64,000 nucleotides of DNA from JBCDHN01 sp965224535 (GTDB taxonomy: Bacteria; Verrucomicrobiota; Verrucomicrobiia; Verrucomicrobiales; DEV007). The notes under the pieces are model-generated. The model was not told the origin of the DNA. It searched no databases and saw only the letters and a program-made list of their open reading frames with translations. The stretch is from assembly GCA_965224535.1 (NCBI GenBank), contig CBDCZR010000027.1, positions 124,001 to 188,000 of the forward strand, given 5' to 3'. The translations under genes and the position numbers were made by a program. Within the stretch, counting starts at the first letter, position 1; each line of letters starts with the position of its first letter. Shown here in pieces: positions 1 to 8,800 of the stretch.

Positions 1-62
1 TCGGCCATGAGCGCGAAAACGTCTTCCCCGCCGTCATCGTATCGAAAAACGAGTTGTGGCAT
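1..62 (-). CDS. N-terminus of an unidentified protein, cut by the window edge
   Basis: An ATG on the minus strand at 62 opens a frame reading MPQLVFRYDDGGEDVFALMA up to the window edge without a stop. Only about 20 residues are visible, so no family can be named. No clear Shine-Dalgarno sequence precedes the ATG. The call rests on the open frame, the acidic soluble-looking composition and the position upstream of a minus-strand gene cluster. It could be a chance frame. Confidence 0.4.
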   Translation of the reverse strand, partial: MPQLVFRYDDGGEDVFALMA

Positions 63-125
63 GGTTAGGGCGCCGGGATCATAGTTGGATGGACGTTAGG
101 ATCAACCGCGTTGCGTTGAAAATTT

Positions 126-149
126 GATAGTTCACTCCTTCAAACTATC
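126..149 (-). terminator. Possible hairpin downstream of the MBL-fold gene
   Basis: gatagtt (126-132) and aactatc (143-149) form a 7-bp stem around a 10-nt loop. Read on the minus strand it is followed by AAATTTTC, so it could end the minus-strand transcript of the MBL/GlgX pair. The stem is AT-rich and short, so this is a weak call. Confidence 0.25.
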
Positions 150-235
150 TCAACGGCTGAGGTTTCGCGAGTTGATTTTTGAGCATTGTGTCAGGCCCAA
201 GATCTGGATGCCCAAGCGCAGCCTGCAAGCGGAGG

Positions 236-910
236 CTAGCGATCGGTCGCTTCTTTCAGGCGCTGGAGATGGATGGCCCCGGCGGCTCGGTCCGCGTGGT
301 TGGGGAAAACGGCGTCGAGATCGAGTTTTAGCGCTTTTTTCACGCTCGCGGCGATTTGGGCGCCGTCCGAATTGAAAATTGCCGGCGGAAAGTGGGATAG
401 CGCGCCGCAACTCGCGAACAAATCGCCGCAGAACAGAAGCTTCCGCGCCTCACTGTAGAATCCGCAGTGCCCAGCGGTGTGGCCCGGCAGGTGGATGACT
501 CGCAGGCCGCCCCAAACATCGATTTCGTCGCCCTCGTCAAGCAGACGATGGGGTTCGAACGGGCGAAATCGGAAAACCATCCGGCCCAGCGCCTCCAAAC
601 AGCCGGTTACACGCGCCGGGCCTTGGTAGGATGGGCGGCCCTCGTAGTGAGCCGCGTCGAGTCGTGGCGCCGCGATCCAGGCGCCGGTTTCCGCCGCGAT
701 TTTCGCTACGTTCAGGATGTGATCGAGATGACCGTGGGTGACGATAATTCCGACGATTGGCTCGTTTTCCCATCCGTTTTCGTGCAGTGCCCGGCGCAGC
801 AGGAGCCGCCCGCCGGCGAATCCGCCGTCGATGAGGTAAAGGCCCCCGGCGTCTCGCAAAACGTGAAAATTGACCCAAATCGAGCGAACCACCTGCAAAT
901 CGTCGTGCAT
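236..910 (-). CDS. MBL-fold metallo-hydrolase
   Basis: A 224-residue protein of the metallo-beta-lactamase fold. The metal-binding signature is clear: THGHLDH around residues 58-64 gives HxHxDH (H59, H61, D63, H64), a later HLPGHTAGH supplies the next histidine, and a C-terminal NHAD the last. It has no signal peptide or membrane segment, so it should be a cytoplasmic hydrolase of the glyoxalase II/hydrolase type. The substrate cannot be read from sequence. Its ATG lies 12 nt after the stop of the GlgX-type gene on the same strand, so the two are very likely co-transcribed. The length is normal for single-domain MBL proteins. Confidence 0.85.
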   Translation of the reverse strand: MHDDLQVVRSIWVNFHVLRDAGGLYLIDGGFAGGRLLLRRALHENGWENEPIVGIIVTHGHLDHILNVAKIAAETGAWIAAPRLDAAHYEGRPSYQGPARVTGCLEALGRMVFRFRPFEPHRLLDEGDEIDVWGGLRVIHLPGHTAGHCGFYSEARKLLFCGDLFASCGALSHFPPAIFNSDGAQIAASVKKALKLDLDAVFPNHADRAAGAIHLQRLKEATDR

Positions 911-922
911 GGGAGGGGCGCT

Positions 923-2986
923 TCACTTGCCAACGAGCGCCCCTCGCTCGAACGCCAGCAGGCTGAAACCGGCGGCGTAGACGGGACTCTCCACCTTCAC
1001 GGGCCGGGGAAGGAAGCCCTCGGGCTTGGCGGTGTCGATAATTTGGCGCCAGTGCTTGCCGGGCAGGTGAACCTTGCCGGGGTCCTTGCACGCGTTGAAA
1101 ACGAGCAGTTGTTCGTCGTGGATCAGCGCCTGAATGCGGCTGCCGATCTCGCTTTTGCCCCACATGTCGCCCTTCATCTCCTTGCCCTCAAAATCGAGCC
1201 AAATCAGGTCGCGAACGCCGGTTTTGTCCGTTTCGCGGCCGTGATAGAACTTGGTGCGGGTCAGTTGGGGGCGGGCGGCGCGGTATTTGATGAGGCGCTT
1301 CACAAACTTGAAAAATCGCTCGTCGCGGGAGGCGAGATCCCAATCCAACCAGCTAATTTCGTTATCCTGGCAGTAGGCGTTGTTGTTGCCGCGCTGGGTT
1401 CGGCCCCGTTCGTCGCCGCCGAGCAAAAATGGCGTGCCGAGCGACAAAAACAGCGTGCCCACGAGGTTGCGGCGATGTTGGTCGCGGGCGTCGAGAATCG
1501 CTTCGTCGTCGGTTTCGCCTTCGTGGCCGTGATTGGTGGAGTGGTTGGCCATGTCGCCGTCACGATTTTCCTCGCCGTTGGCCAGGTTGTGCTTGTCGTT
1601 GTAGCTCACCAAGTCGTGAAGGGTAAACCCGTCGTGGCTGGTCAGGAAATTGACGCTGGCCTGCGGATTGCGGCGGCTGGCGGCGTAGTGATCTTCGCTA
1701 CCAGTGAGCCGGGAGGCGAATTCCGGCAACAAACCGGCCTCACCCAGCCAAAAACGGCGCATGCAGTCGCGGTATTTCCCGTTCAACTCAGCCCAACCTT
1801 CGGGAAATCCGCCGACCTGGTAGCCGCCGGGGCCAAGATCCCACGGCTCGGCGATGAGCTTGGTTTGGCTGAGAACGGGATCCTGGTGGATGGCCTTGAA
1901 AAAGCCGTTTTCGCGGAAAAAACCGTCACTTTCGCGTCCCAGCGAGGCGGCGAGGTCGAAGCGGAATCCATCGACGTGCATCTCCTCCACCCAGTAACGC
2001 AGGCTGTCGGTCACCAGTTGCAGCACGTAAGGATGGCGGATGTCCAGGGTGTTGCCGCAGCCGGTGAAATCGCGGTAGTGCTCCGGATGACGGGGTTCCA
2101 GCCGGTAGTAGGACAGGTTGTCCAGGCCGCGAAAGCAGGATGTCGGCCCTTGAGGCGCCATTTCGCCGGTGTGGTTGTAAACCACGTCCAAAATGACCTC
2201 CAGACCGTGTTGGTGGAGACGTTTGACCATGCGTTTGAACTCCGCCACGTGCTCGCCCCTGCCGGCATGGGTGGAGGCGTAGCGGCTTTCCGGCGCAAAG
2301 AAGCCGATCGACTGGTAGCCCCAATAATTGCTCAAACCGCGGCTCAAAAGGAAGCCGTCGTCGATGTGGTGGTGCACGGGCATCAACTGCAAGGTGGTGA
2401 CGCCCAGGTCCTTGAGGTAGCGGATGACTTTGTCGTGCGCCAGGCCGGAATACGTGCCGCGCAGGCGTTTTGGCACCCCGGGAAACCGCTTGGTCAGCCC
2501 CGCAACGTGCGTTTCGTAGATCACGGTCTCGTCCCACGGAATGCGCAGCGGCTGGTCGCTCCCCCAGCTGAAACCGCGCTCCACGAGCACGTTTTTGGGC
2601 ATGATCGCGGCGCTGTCCGCGGCATCCGGCTCATCCGTGGGGTTGCAAAGGTGCTCGTGGTCCTTGAGTTGGCCGGAAATCGCCAGCCCGTAGGGGTCAA
2701 GCAGCAATTTTTCGGGGTTGAAGCGATGTCCGTGGCGCGGATCCCAAGGACCGCGGGCGCGCAGGCCGTAAAGCTGACCGGGCTTTATTTTGGGCAATGC
2801 ACCGTGCCAAACGCTGCCGGTTCGCTGCGGCAGCGGAATTCGGGCGTACTCCGCGTAGGGCGGCCGGGCGCGAAACAGGCACACCTCAATCCCGGTGGCG
2901 TGCTGGGAAAATACCGCGAAATTCCAGGCGCCATCGGGCAACTGGCTAACACCGAGCGGTCTGGGCTGTCCGGGAAGAGCTTCCAT
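923..2986 (-). CDS. glgX: Glycogen debranching enzyme GlgX/isoamylase-type (GH13)
   Basis: A 687-residue GH13 alpha-1,6-glucosidase that removes branches from glycogen or limit dextrins in the cytoplasm. It begins with an N-terminal CBM48-like module (PDGAWNFAVFSQHATGIEVC), followed by the (beta/alpha)8 barrel. The catalytic triad is visible: nucleophile Asp344 in VDGFRFDLA, acid/base Glu380 in LIAEPWD and Asp452 in TSHDGFTLHD. VVYNHT supplies the first conserved GH13 region. The length matches the GlgX/TreX family. No glycogen synthase or phosphorylase is in the window, so its partners must be elsewhere. The MBL-fold gene follows at 12 nt. A long open frame on the opposite strand (467-3001) is its shadow. 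Confidence 0.95.
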   Translation of the reverse strand: MEALPGQPRPLGVSQLPDGAWNFAVFSQHATGIEVCLFRARPPYAEYARIPLPQRTGSVWHGALPKIKPGQLYGLRARGPWDPRHGHRFNPEKLLLDPYGLAISGQLKDHEHLCNPTDEPDAADSAAIMPKNVLVERGFSWGSDQPLRIPWDETVIYETHVAGLTKRFPGVPKRLRGTYSGLAHDKVIRYLKDLGVTTLQLMPVHHHIDDGFLLSRGLSNYWGYQSIGFFAPESRYASTHAGRGEHVAEFKRMVKRLHQHGLEVILDVVYNHTGEMAPQGPTSCFRGLDNLSYYRLEPRHPEHYRDFTGCGNTLDIRHPYVLQLVTDSLRYWVEEMHVDGFRFDLAASLGRESDGFFRENGFFKAIHQDPVLSQTKLIAEPWDLGPGGYQVGGFPEGWAELNGKYRDCMRRFWLGEAGLLPEFASRLTGSEDHYAASRRNPQASVNFLTSHDGFTLHDLVSYNDKHNLANGEENRDGDMANHSTNHGHEGETDDEAILDARDQHRRNLVGTLFLSLGTPFLLGGDERGRTQRGNNNAYCQDNEISWLDWDLASRDERFFKFVKRLIKYRAARPQLTRTKFYHGRETDKTGVRDLIWLDFEGKEMKGDMWGKSEIGSRIQALIHDEQLLVFNACKDPGKVHLPGKHWRQIIDTAKPEGFLPRPVKVESPVYAAGFSLLAFERGALVGK

Positions 2987-3034
2987 GGCGGCAATCGGTA
3001 GTGCGATGGCGCATGGGGGTCAAGTCTGCCGAAA

Positions 3035-3075
3035 ATTGAAATCCGAAACTCGAAATCCGAAACTCGAATCCGAGG
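3035..3075. repeat. CCGAAACTCGAAAT-type short tandem repeat, intergenic
   Basis: The stretch between the GlgX-type gene and sppA contains imperfect tandem copies of aatccgaaactcga. The reverse complement of the same repeat occurs inside the DUF1549/DUF1553 gene at 48301-48335, where it is translated. This points to a dispersed simple repeat of the genome. Confidence 0.6.
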
Positions 3076-3218
3076 AACTGCGAACAAGACTTGAAGAAAG
3101 CGGCGAATTTGGCGTTCCAACAGACAGCTTCGCCCTTTGGCGGCGATGAAGACGTTGAACTTATCTCTCAAAACTCCCGGCTTGTCCCAACGCAAATCGG
3201 GTTCTACGTTAAAAAATT

Positions 3219-4199
3219 ATGGCTGAAAGGAAAGGTATCGCACTTGGTTGCCTCCTCGCACTCGGCGTGGTGGCTTTATCCGTCCTGGGATTCTTCGTGA
3301 TCGTGGGACTCATGTTTTTCAACAGCAGCGAAGTTGAAGCCGTGCATGGCGACAAAATCGCCCACATCGATTTGGAAGGAATCATCAGCTCCGCGACTGA
3401 AAGCGGCTGGGGAGGCACGAGCCAATCGATGGTGGAGCGGCTGGGTTCCGACCTCAAACGCGCCCGCGAAGACAAAGATGTGAAGGCGATCGTCCTGCGC
3501 ATCAACTCGCCTGGCGGAGAGGTCACCGCTTCGGACGTGCTCTACAACCACGTGAAGAAAACCTCCGACAAAAAGCCGGTGGTGGTTTACATGGACAGCG
3601 TGGCGGCCAGTGGCGGCTACTACGCGGCCTGCGGCGCCACGGAAATCATGGCCAATCACACCACTATGACCGGCAGCATTGGCGTGATCATTTCCACGCT
3701 CAACTACGAGCTGCTTTTCGACAAATTGGGCGTCGATTCGGTGGTTTTCACCAGCGGCGAATTTAAGGATACCCTGAGCGGCAGCCGGCCCATGCGCGAA
3801 GAGGAGCGGGCGATGATCCAGGGGATGGTCAACCAGATTTACGAGCGCTTTCTTTCCGTGGTGAAAGGCGCGCGCAAAGACATCCCAGAGCGCGAATTGC
3901 GCGAAAACATCGCCGATGGCCGGATTTTCACCGGAACCGAGGCGCTTTCCAAGAAACTGGTCGATAAGCTCGGCTACATCGAGGACGCTTACGCCCGGGC
4001 CAAAGAGTTGGCCAAGGCGCCGGATGCGAAAGTGATGAAGTACAACCGCGAAATCACGATTTTTGACACGTTAGGGCTCATGAAAGCGCGCGCCGCGCAA
4101 GGCGGAGCGACGAAAATCGAGGTAAACCTGCCCGAGCGCGTTTTTCCGCGATTGCAGCCAGGCATGATGTATCTGCTGCCGACGTTTTACGCGCCCTGA
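3219..4199 (+). CDS. sppA: Signal peptide peptidase SppA (peptidase S49)
   Basis: A 326-residue inner-membrane serine protease that degrades cleaved signal peptides. An N-terminal membrane anchor (residues about 8-30) is followed by an S49 domain. The oxyanion-region motif INSPGGEV is present. The nucleophile is Ser131 in ASGGYYAA and the general base is Lys183 in SGEFKD. The Ser-Lys spacing of 52 matches the Bacillus SppA arrangement (Ser147/Lys199, family knowledge), so this is the short single-domain form and appears active. Start ATG at 3219. It stands alone on the plus strand, convergent with the sulfatase gene. Confidence 0.93.
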   Translation: MAERKGIALGCLLALGVVALSVLGFFVIVGLMFFNSSEVEAVHGDKIAHIDLEGIISSATESGWGGTSQSMVERLGSDLKRAREDKDVKAIVLRINSPGGEVTASDVLYNHVKKTSDKKPVVVYMDSVAASGGYYAACGATEIMANHTTMTGSIGVIISTLNYELLFDKLGVDSVVFTSGEFKDTLSGSRPMREEERAMIQGMVNQIYERFLSVVKGARKDIPERELRENIADGRIFTGTEALSKKLVDKLGYIEDAYARAKELAKAPDAKVMKYNREITIFDTLGLMKARAAQGGATKIEVNLPERVFPRLQPGMMYLLPTFYAP

Positions 4200-4229
4200 G
4201 CCTGGGCAAGGCTAGCCGAAGGCGAAATT

Positions 4230-5669
4230 TCACCCCTTCGTCCAGGGAGCCCGTGCGTTGGCGGTGATTTCCGCGTCCAGCTCTTCCATGCGTGCCTGGA
4301 GCCTGCTGGCGACTTCCGGATTGGCCTCTGCCACGTTGTTTTGCTCGCCGACATCGTTGCTGAGGTCGAAAAGCAGGATTTGCGGCGAATTCGTTGCCGC
4401 CGGCTTGTTTTCCTTTCTTCCGCGGCGGGCGTTCGGTTTCTTGACCAAAAGCTTCCAGTTTTTCTGGCGAATCCCTTCCAAAGCGCCGCGCGAGGTGTAG
4501 TAGACAAATTCCTCCCGCGGTGACTTTTCAGCCGTGCCCAACCACAGGCCGGATACATCCATGCCGTCGACCTTTTTTCCTGCCGGCAGCGGTTGCCCGG
4601 AAATCGCGGCGATCGTCGGCAAAACGTCGATTGTTCCCGTCAATTCGTCGCAAACCGTTCCAGCGGGAATTCCCGGTCCACGCATCACGCACGGCACGCG
4701 CTGACCGCCCTCAAAGGTCGTTCCCTTGCCGTCGCGCAACGGACCGGCAGAGCCGCCATGATGCTTGAAAGTCAACCAGGGACCGTTGTCCGTTGTGTAG
4801 ATAACAAAGGTGTTTTCCGCGAGTTTCAGCTCATCCAGGGAATCCAGCAATCGGCCGACTTCAGCGTCGATGTGCTCGATCGTATTGATATAAGCGTTCT
4901 TCGGATTCGGGTCGCGAACGTCGTCCGGCACATAGAGCGGGATGTGCGGCATAGAATGCGGTAAGTAGACAAAAAATGGTTCGTTTTGGTGCGCTTTCAC
5001 AAAATCGATCGCCTTTTGCGTATAACGCCGCGTAACCGTCCGCTGATCGACCGGCAACTCGACAATTTTCTCGTCCTTGAACAGAGGCGTCTTCCACTTG
5101 GTCAGGGTTGACTCCGGATCGGCCCAAAGAGCGTCCATCCCATCCGGGCCGCCCTTGGGTTTGCCCTTGTTGTCCGGATGATTCATGTCGTTGGAGTAGG
5201 GGATGCCGTAGTAGGTGTCGAAACCATTGGAGGTTGGCAGCACTTCCGGGTGGTGGCCCAGGTGCCATTTGCCAAAACAGGCCGTAGCGTATCCCTGGGC
5301 CTTCAAATGATCGGCGATGGTGTGTTCCTCCGGATTCAGCCCTTTGGTCGATGCCGGAAAGAGCACGTGCTGGTGCATGCCTACGCGTTTGGGATAACAA
5401 GCCGTCAAAAGCGCCGCCCGCGATGGCGTGCAAACTGGCGATGCCACCATGAAATTGGTGAACCTTCGGCCCTCAGTGGCCAACCGGTCGACATTTGGCG
5501 TTTTGATGGTCTTGGAGCCAAAACAACTCAGATCGCCATAACCCTGATCGTCGGCAAAGATGATGATGAAATTCGGCTTGGCCGCCTGCGCCGGGTTTAG
5601 CGCAGCAAGCACTGCAAGAAGGAAAAATGGGAGACTGCTTGGTTTCACCCGGCACCAGACTCGCAACAC
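4230..5669 (-). CDS. Secreted arylsulfatase (sulfatase family)
   Basis: About 479 residues. A hydrophobic signal peptide ends near AQA (GTG starts at 5669 or, giving a tidier signal peptide, at 5648). The mature protein opens with the metal-binding NFIIIFADDQGYGD. The formylglycine motif CTPSRAALLT is intact (Cys80 from the longer start), so a sulfatase-maturing enzyme is needed to convert this Cys. Later motifs include the DNGPW region. It should hydrolyse sulfate esters in the periplasm or outside the cell; the substrate is unknown. A membrane-anchored hypothetical gene lies 61 nt upstream on the same strand, and the nearby SASA esterase and glycoside-hydrolase-like gene suggest processing of a modified polysaccharide. 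Confidence 0.93.
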   Translation of the reverse strand: MLRVWCRVKPSSLPFFLLAVLAALNPAQAAKPNFIIIFADDQGYGDLSCFGSKTIKTPNVDRLATEGRRFTNFMVASPVCTPSRAALLTACYPKRVGMHQHVLFPASTKGLNPEEHTIADHLKAQGYATACFGKWHLGHHPEVLPTSNGFDTYYGIPYSNDMNHPDNKGKPKGGPDGMDALWADPESTLTKWKTPLFKDEKIVELPVDQRTVTRRYTQKAIDFVKAHQNEPFFVYLPHSMPHIPLYVPDDVRDPNPKNAYINTIEHIDAEVGRLLDSLDELKLAENTFVIYTTDNGPWLTFKHHGGSAGPLRDGKGTTFEGGQRVPCVMRGPGIPAGTVCDELTGTIDVLPTIAAISGQPLPAGKKVDGMDVSGLWLGTAEKSPREEFVYYTSRGALEGIRQKNWKLLVKKPNARRGRKENKPAATNSPQILLFDLSNDVGEQNNVAEANPEVASRLQARMEELDAEITANARAPWTKG

Positions 5670-5730
5670 GCCGGGTCGATCAAGCGATAATTCGTGCTCG
5701 TTTTCTGCGTTGGTCCCGATCCCGTTGCGG

Positions 5731-6765
5731 TCAGGAATCCAACCCGTCGCGGGAGGTGTAGACGTCCGCCGCGATCGGTTGCTGGATGGCTCCCAAGGCG
5801 CGTGCTTGCTTCTCTGGCGCCAAATCGGCGTTCAGTTGCGCGAAGGCAGCCCGAACACCCGATGAATCGCTTGCCGAGCGCAGCCAGTCAGCCTGTTCCT
5901 CGGTTAGCTCGAAGGTGCACTCCAGGTAATCGACCAGTTGATCCACGCTGTGGCGGTCGCTCACGAAAAACAGCCCCTCCTCGGCCTCGATCCACTCCGC
6001 GACCGACATGTCGGTCGACTCGATGAAGTGGGTTCGCCACAAATGGTGCAAATCGTGGGCTTGATCGGCCTTGATAACTCCCACGGTTTGCTGAATTTCC
6101 TCTTCGGTGGCTTCCTGACCCATGTGCTCGGCCACGCGGCGCACTTCGTCCTCGGTCACGCCGCGTTCCAGCCGCCACTCCATCTCCTCGCGGTAGGCGC
6201 GCTCGAATTCGGCCACGAAATTTTGTGGGCGCAGGTAAAGCACCTGCTTGGCCTCAAAACGCTCCACCATCTCCTGAAAAAGGCGCTCGGCGGATTCGCC
6301 CTCGAAAAAGAGTTTCGTGGAATTTGGAGGCACGTCCAACTCTCCGCCGTGTGGCGCGTTGGAAATGGTCAACATGTGTCCGTCCTCGTACATCACCACC
6401 AAATCCAGCCAATTTCCCGCGGAAGGGTGATCGTAAATTACCCCGGCGGCCGGACCTTGATCGCCGGTCGAAAACAACGGCAGCACGTAGACTTCGGTCA
6501 TTTCGTCCACCTCGTAGGGTCTGCCCGGCGCCAAGCCCCATTTTTGCGCTTCCGCGATGATTTCGCGAACTGCCGGTTTTTCGGTCCATTCCGGTTCCTG
6601 ATCGGGAATGAGGTGGATGACGGGAGGTGTTTCCGCTCCGCCCAGGGCCTTGGCTGCGCCGATCAAGCCGCGCCAGCCCCTCCAGAGCTTGAAGGCGAAA
6701 AACGCGCCCGCCAACAGGAGGAGCAGGAAGATTCCGCCGAGAATTTTCAGGACAATGGTTAACAC
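5731..6765 (-). CDS. Hypothetical membrane-anchored protein
   Basis: A 344-residue protein I cannot assign to a family. One N-terminal membrane segment (about residues 4-27, LKILGGIFLLLLLAGAFFAF) with positive residues after it leaves the rest as a soluble domain, probably cytoplasmic. The body is acidic and mixed alpha/beta with many charged helices. The sulfatase gene follows after 61 nt on the same strand and may be co-transcribed. About 280 bp upstream, to the end of the next minus-strand gene, hold no convincing gene. Confidence 0.7.
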   Translation of the reverse strand: MLTIVLKILGGIFLLLLLAGAFFAFKLWRGWRGLIGAAKALGGAETPPVIHLIPDQEPEWTEKPAVREIIAEAQKWGLAPGRPYEVDEMTEVYVLPLFSTGDQGPAAGVIYDHPSAGNWLDLVVMYEDGHMLTISNAPHGGELDVPPNSTKLFFEGESAERLFQEMVERFEAKQVLYLRPQNFVAEFERAYREEMEWRLERGVTEDEVRRVAEHMGQEATEEEIQQTVGVIKADQAHDLHHLWRTHFIESTDMSVAEWIEAEEGLFFVSDRHSVDQLVDYLECTFELTEEQADWLRSASDSSGVRAAFAQLNADLAPEKQARALGAIQQPIAADVYTSRDGLDS

Positions 6766-7046
6766 ATGGCGAAATTACGATAAATCGCAGTTTTTTCCAA
6801 TTTTTTGCCGGTTTTGGTTTTTACCCGGTTTCCGGCTGCGCGTTGGGCGTAGCGAACTGGGAAAAAGAGTTGCGTCGCTTTGGGATGGTCGCCAAGGCTT
6901 TGCCAAGCAGGGAATGACCATGCTGCCGCCACCGGATTGGGATAAAAATGGTGAGCCGGACTTTGAGGACTGATGGAATCGCCGCGCAACGGAGCGCAAA
7001 CGCGGATCTGCTCCCACATTTCCAGGTTGAGGCGGAAATGGCCGCC

Positions 7047-7690
7047 CTACCACCATACCCGTGCGAAATCCTCCAGCTTGGAATAGTCTCCGCGCCAGGT
7101 GGTGTACATCACGCCCTCGATTCCCGGCACGCCCTCTGCCGCCGCCGTCCACATGGCGTGGTTGCGCGCCACGTTAGAGTCGTAAAACGCCGCGATCATC
7201 TGGCGGTGACCGCGGCCGGCAAAGTGCTCCAGCCCGGGCCGGGCACGCTCGCCGCCACCCCATTTCATGATCATCGTTTCCGGATTCAGCCCTTCCCACG
7301 AACCGGTCCGCGCGCCATTGACCAGATAGTAATCCCCGGCCGTTGCGTTGTGGTGGGGATCGAACATGTCCGACCAAATCATGGCAGGCTTGTCAGGGGC
7401 CAACCCGGCGATGATGCGCTGGCAAACCCGGACGTTCTCCGCCAGCAACGGCCCAATTCCGGTTTTGCCGGCTTCACCCACCTGACCCGGCTCCCAACCG
7501 GCGACGCGGATTTCGTCGTGGCCCATGAACACGATGTCCGGCTCCAGCACCGGCAAACAGCGGCGCAATTGCTGGCGGCAGAGGTCGAACACGGCGGGAT
7601 CGCTCAGGCTGCAATTCACCTGGCCGCTGTAGACGATCGCCGTGTGAAACGCGCTGAAAAACACGCGCTGACCCTCCCGTGAATCCGGGA
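7047..7690 (-). CDS. C-terminal part of a glycoside-hydrolase-like protein (frame-disrupted)
   Basis: This frame continues the protein started at 8728. It resumes with DSREGQRVFFSAFHTAIVYS and carries IVFMGHDEIRV, which resembles the H-x-x-DE acid pair of GH20-like hexosaminidases, then a barrel-like tail ending FARVWW. The join is broken by an exact 8-bp tandem duplication at 7681-7696 that shifts the frame. Removing one copy restores PDSREGQRV. Family assignment (GH20-like barrel) is tentative. The frame stays open upstream to 7898, but that portion is the shadow of the N-terminal half. Confidence 0.6.
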
Positions 7691-8728
7691 ATCCGGCGTG
7701 AGACGAATCACCGGTGGCTCGTGACGCGTGTCGAATTCGCCCGCCCAAGGATGGCGGCCCAGCCCCGGGTCCTCGATTCGCGCAAAATCGCGGCCTTCCG
7801 CGAAAACCTGGCCGTTTTCGCCGCGAATCGTCACTGGCAGGCTCTCGCGCCGCAGGAGATTCAGGGTCGGCACGGGTTCGATCCGTAAATCGTCCCACCA
7901 GATTGTGCCTTCGCGCGGGCTCCAGGTTCCGGCGTACACGTTCACGGACTGGTTCGTCAGCGAGTTGAACGCGACGGTTTCCTCAACCCAGTCCGTGGTG
8001 GCGTCCCGATGGTGGAGATGCTCAAACTGCAACAAGCGGGAATCATTCCGGCCGATGGCGATGAGCTTGGTTTCGCCGCCGCGAACGCCATTGCGCTTGG
8101 TCCGAACGCTTAGCCGGTACTGTTGCCAGGGCCGAACCGGGATGCGGAAACAGATTCGCGCGTTGGATTTCGCGGCGCCAGCCTTGGTGAGGTCGAATCG
8201 CAGTGAGGTTTCCGAATCGGGGAACGAGAACCGGCCGGCGCCGTCCTGAAATTGGCAGTTTGTGATCTGGAATTTGCGCGAGGCTTCGAACGAACCGTTT
8301 GGAATCGCAGCTTCATCCGCCGGCAAGAGTTGGCCGTTTTTGGCGATGAGCGGGGCGTCGCGAATCGGGATGCCGGAAGCGAGATTGGGATCGTGATAGA
8401 GCAGCGAGCCGGCGTAGCCGTAGGGGAATACGCTGAGCGCCAGGTCCAGGTCTCGCTCCCGCGTCATGGTTCGCAGCCGGTGGGCATTGCGTTCCCAGCG
8501 ATCGGCGGCTTCCAGTTCCCACCAGAAGCTGGTTTTGTAGTCGGTGAAGAGGATGCCGTTGAAGCCGGCGGCCTTGGCGCGGTCGAGGATGGCTTCGATT
8601 TTGTCGAGATTGGCATCGACGTAGAGGTTTTGGGAGATGTAGACCCAACGGCGTTGCCATTCCTGATTTGCCTCGGCCGGAATTGGCAAGCAACAGATGA
8701 GAAGCATGACAAGGGCACGGAGTTTCAT
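7616..8728 (-). CDS. N-terminal part of a glycoside-hydrolase-like secreted protein (frame-disrupted)
   Basis: The start is best placed at the ATG at 8728, which gives a clean signal peptide (LRALVMLLICCLPIPAEA). The start of a TIM-barrel-like domain follows (KAAGFNGILFTDYKTSFWWE). From about residue 170 there is a carbohydrate-binding-like beta domain insertion (FEASRKFQITNCQF onward, WWDDLRIEPV). The authentic frame ends near 7690; beyond the 8-bp duplication the translation is an artefact ending at 7616. The SASA esterase gene ends 72 nt upstream of this start on the same strand. Together they suggest extracellular polysaccharide breakdown. It could be a real mutation or an assembly fault. 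Confidence 0.6.
   Translation of the reverse strand: MKLRALVMLLICCLPIPAEANQEWQRRWVYISQNLYVDANLDKIEAILDRAKAAGFNGILFTDYKTSFWWELEAADRWERNAHRLRTMTRERDLDLALSVFPYGYAGSLLYHDPNLASGIPIRDAPLIAKNGQLLPADEAAIPNGSFEASRKFQITNCQFQDGAGRFSFPDSETSLRFDLTKAGAAKSNARICFRIPVRPWQQYRLSVRTKRNGVRGGETKLIAIGRNDSRLLQFEHLHHRDATTDWVEETVAFNSLTNQSVNVYAGTWSPREGTIWWDDLRIEPVPTLNLLRRESLPVTIRGENGQVFAEGRDFARIEDPGLGRHPWAGEFDTRHEPPVIRLTPDSRIHGRVSACFSARFTRRSSTAAR
7681..7696. repeat. Exact 8-bp tandem duplication causing a frameshift
   Basis: gaatccgg occurs twice head to tail (7681-7688 and 7689-7696). The duplication adds 8 bases and breaks the glycoside-hydrolase-like gene exactly where the two halves should join. This is the classic product of replication slippage. 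Confidence 0.75.
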
Positions 8729-8800
8729 CGGCAATAACCAGCCCGAGGGCCGGGAAGTCGTCAACCGGGTTCCAGGCTGCGGTCAATGCGGTGGCGCATC

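Noticed and set aside
467..3001. 844-codon open frame on the plus strand
   Set aside because: It is antisense to the MBL-fold and GlgX-type genes, whose motifs are complete; its translation is low-complexity Val/Ala/Gly without domains.
6766..7046. Short frames between the hypothetical and glycoside-hydrolase-like genes
   Set aside because: No ribosome-binding site, no motif and no consistent frame; probably non-coding.
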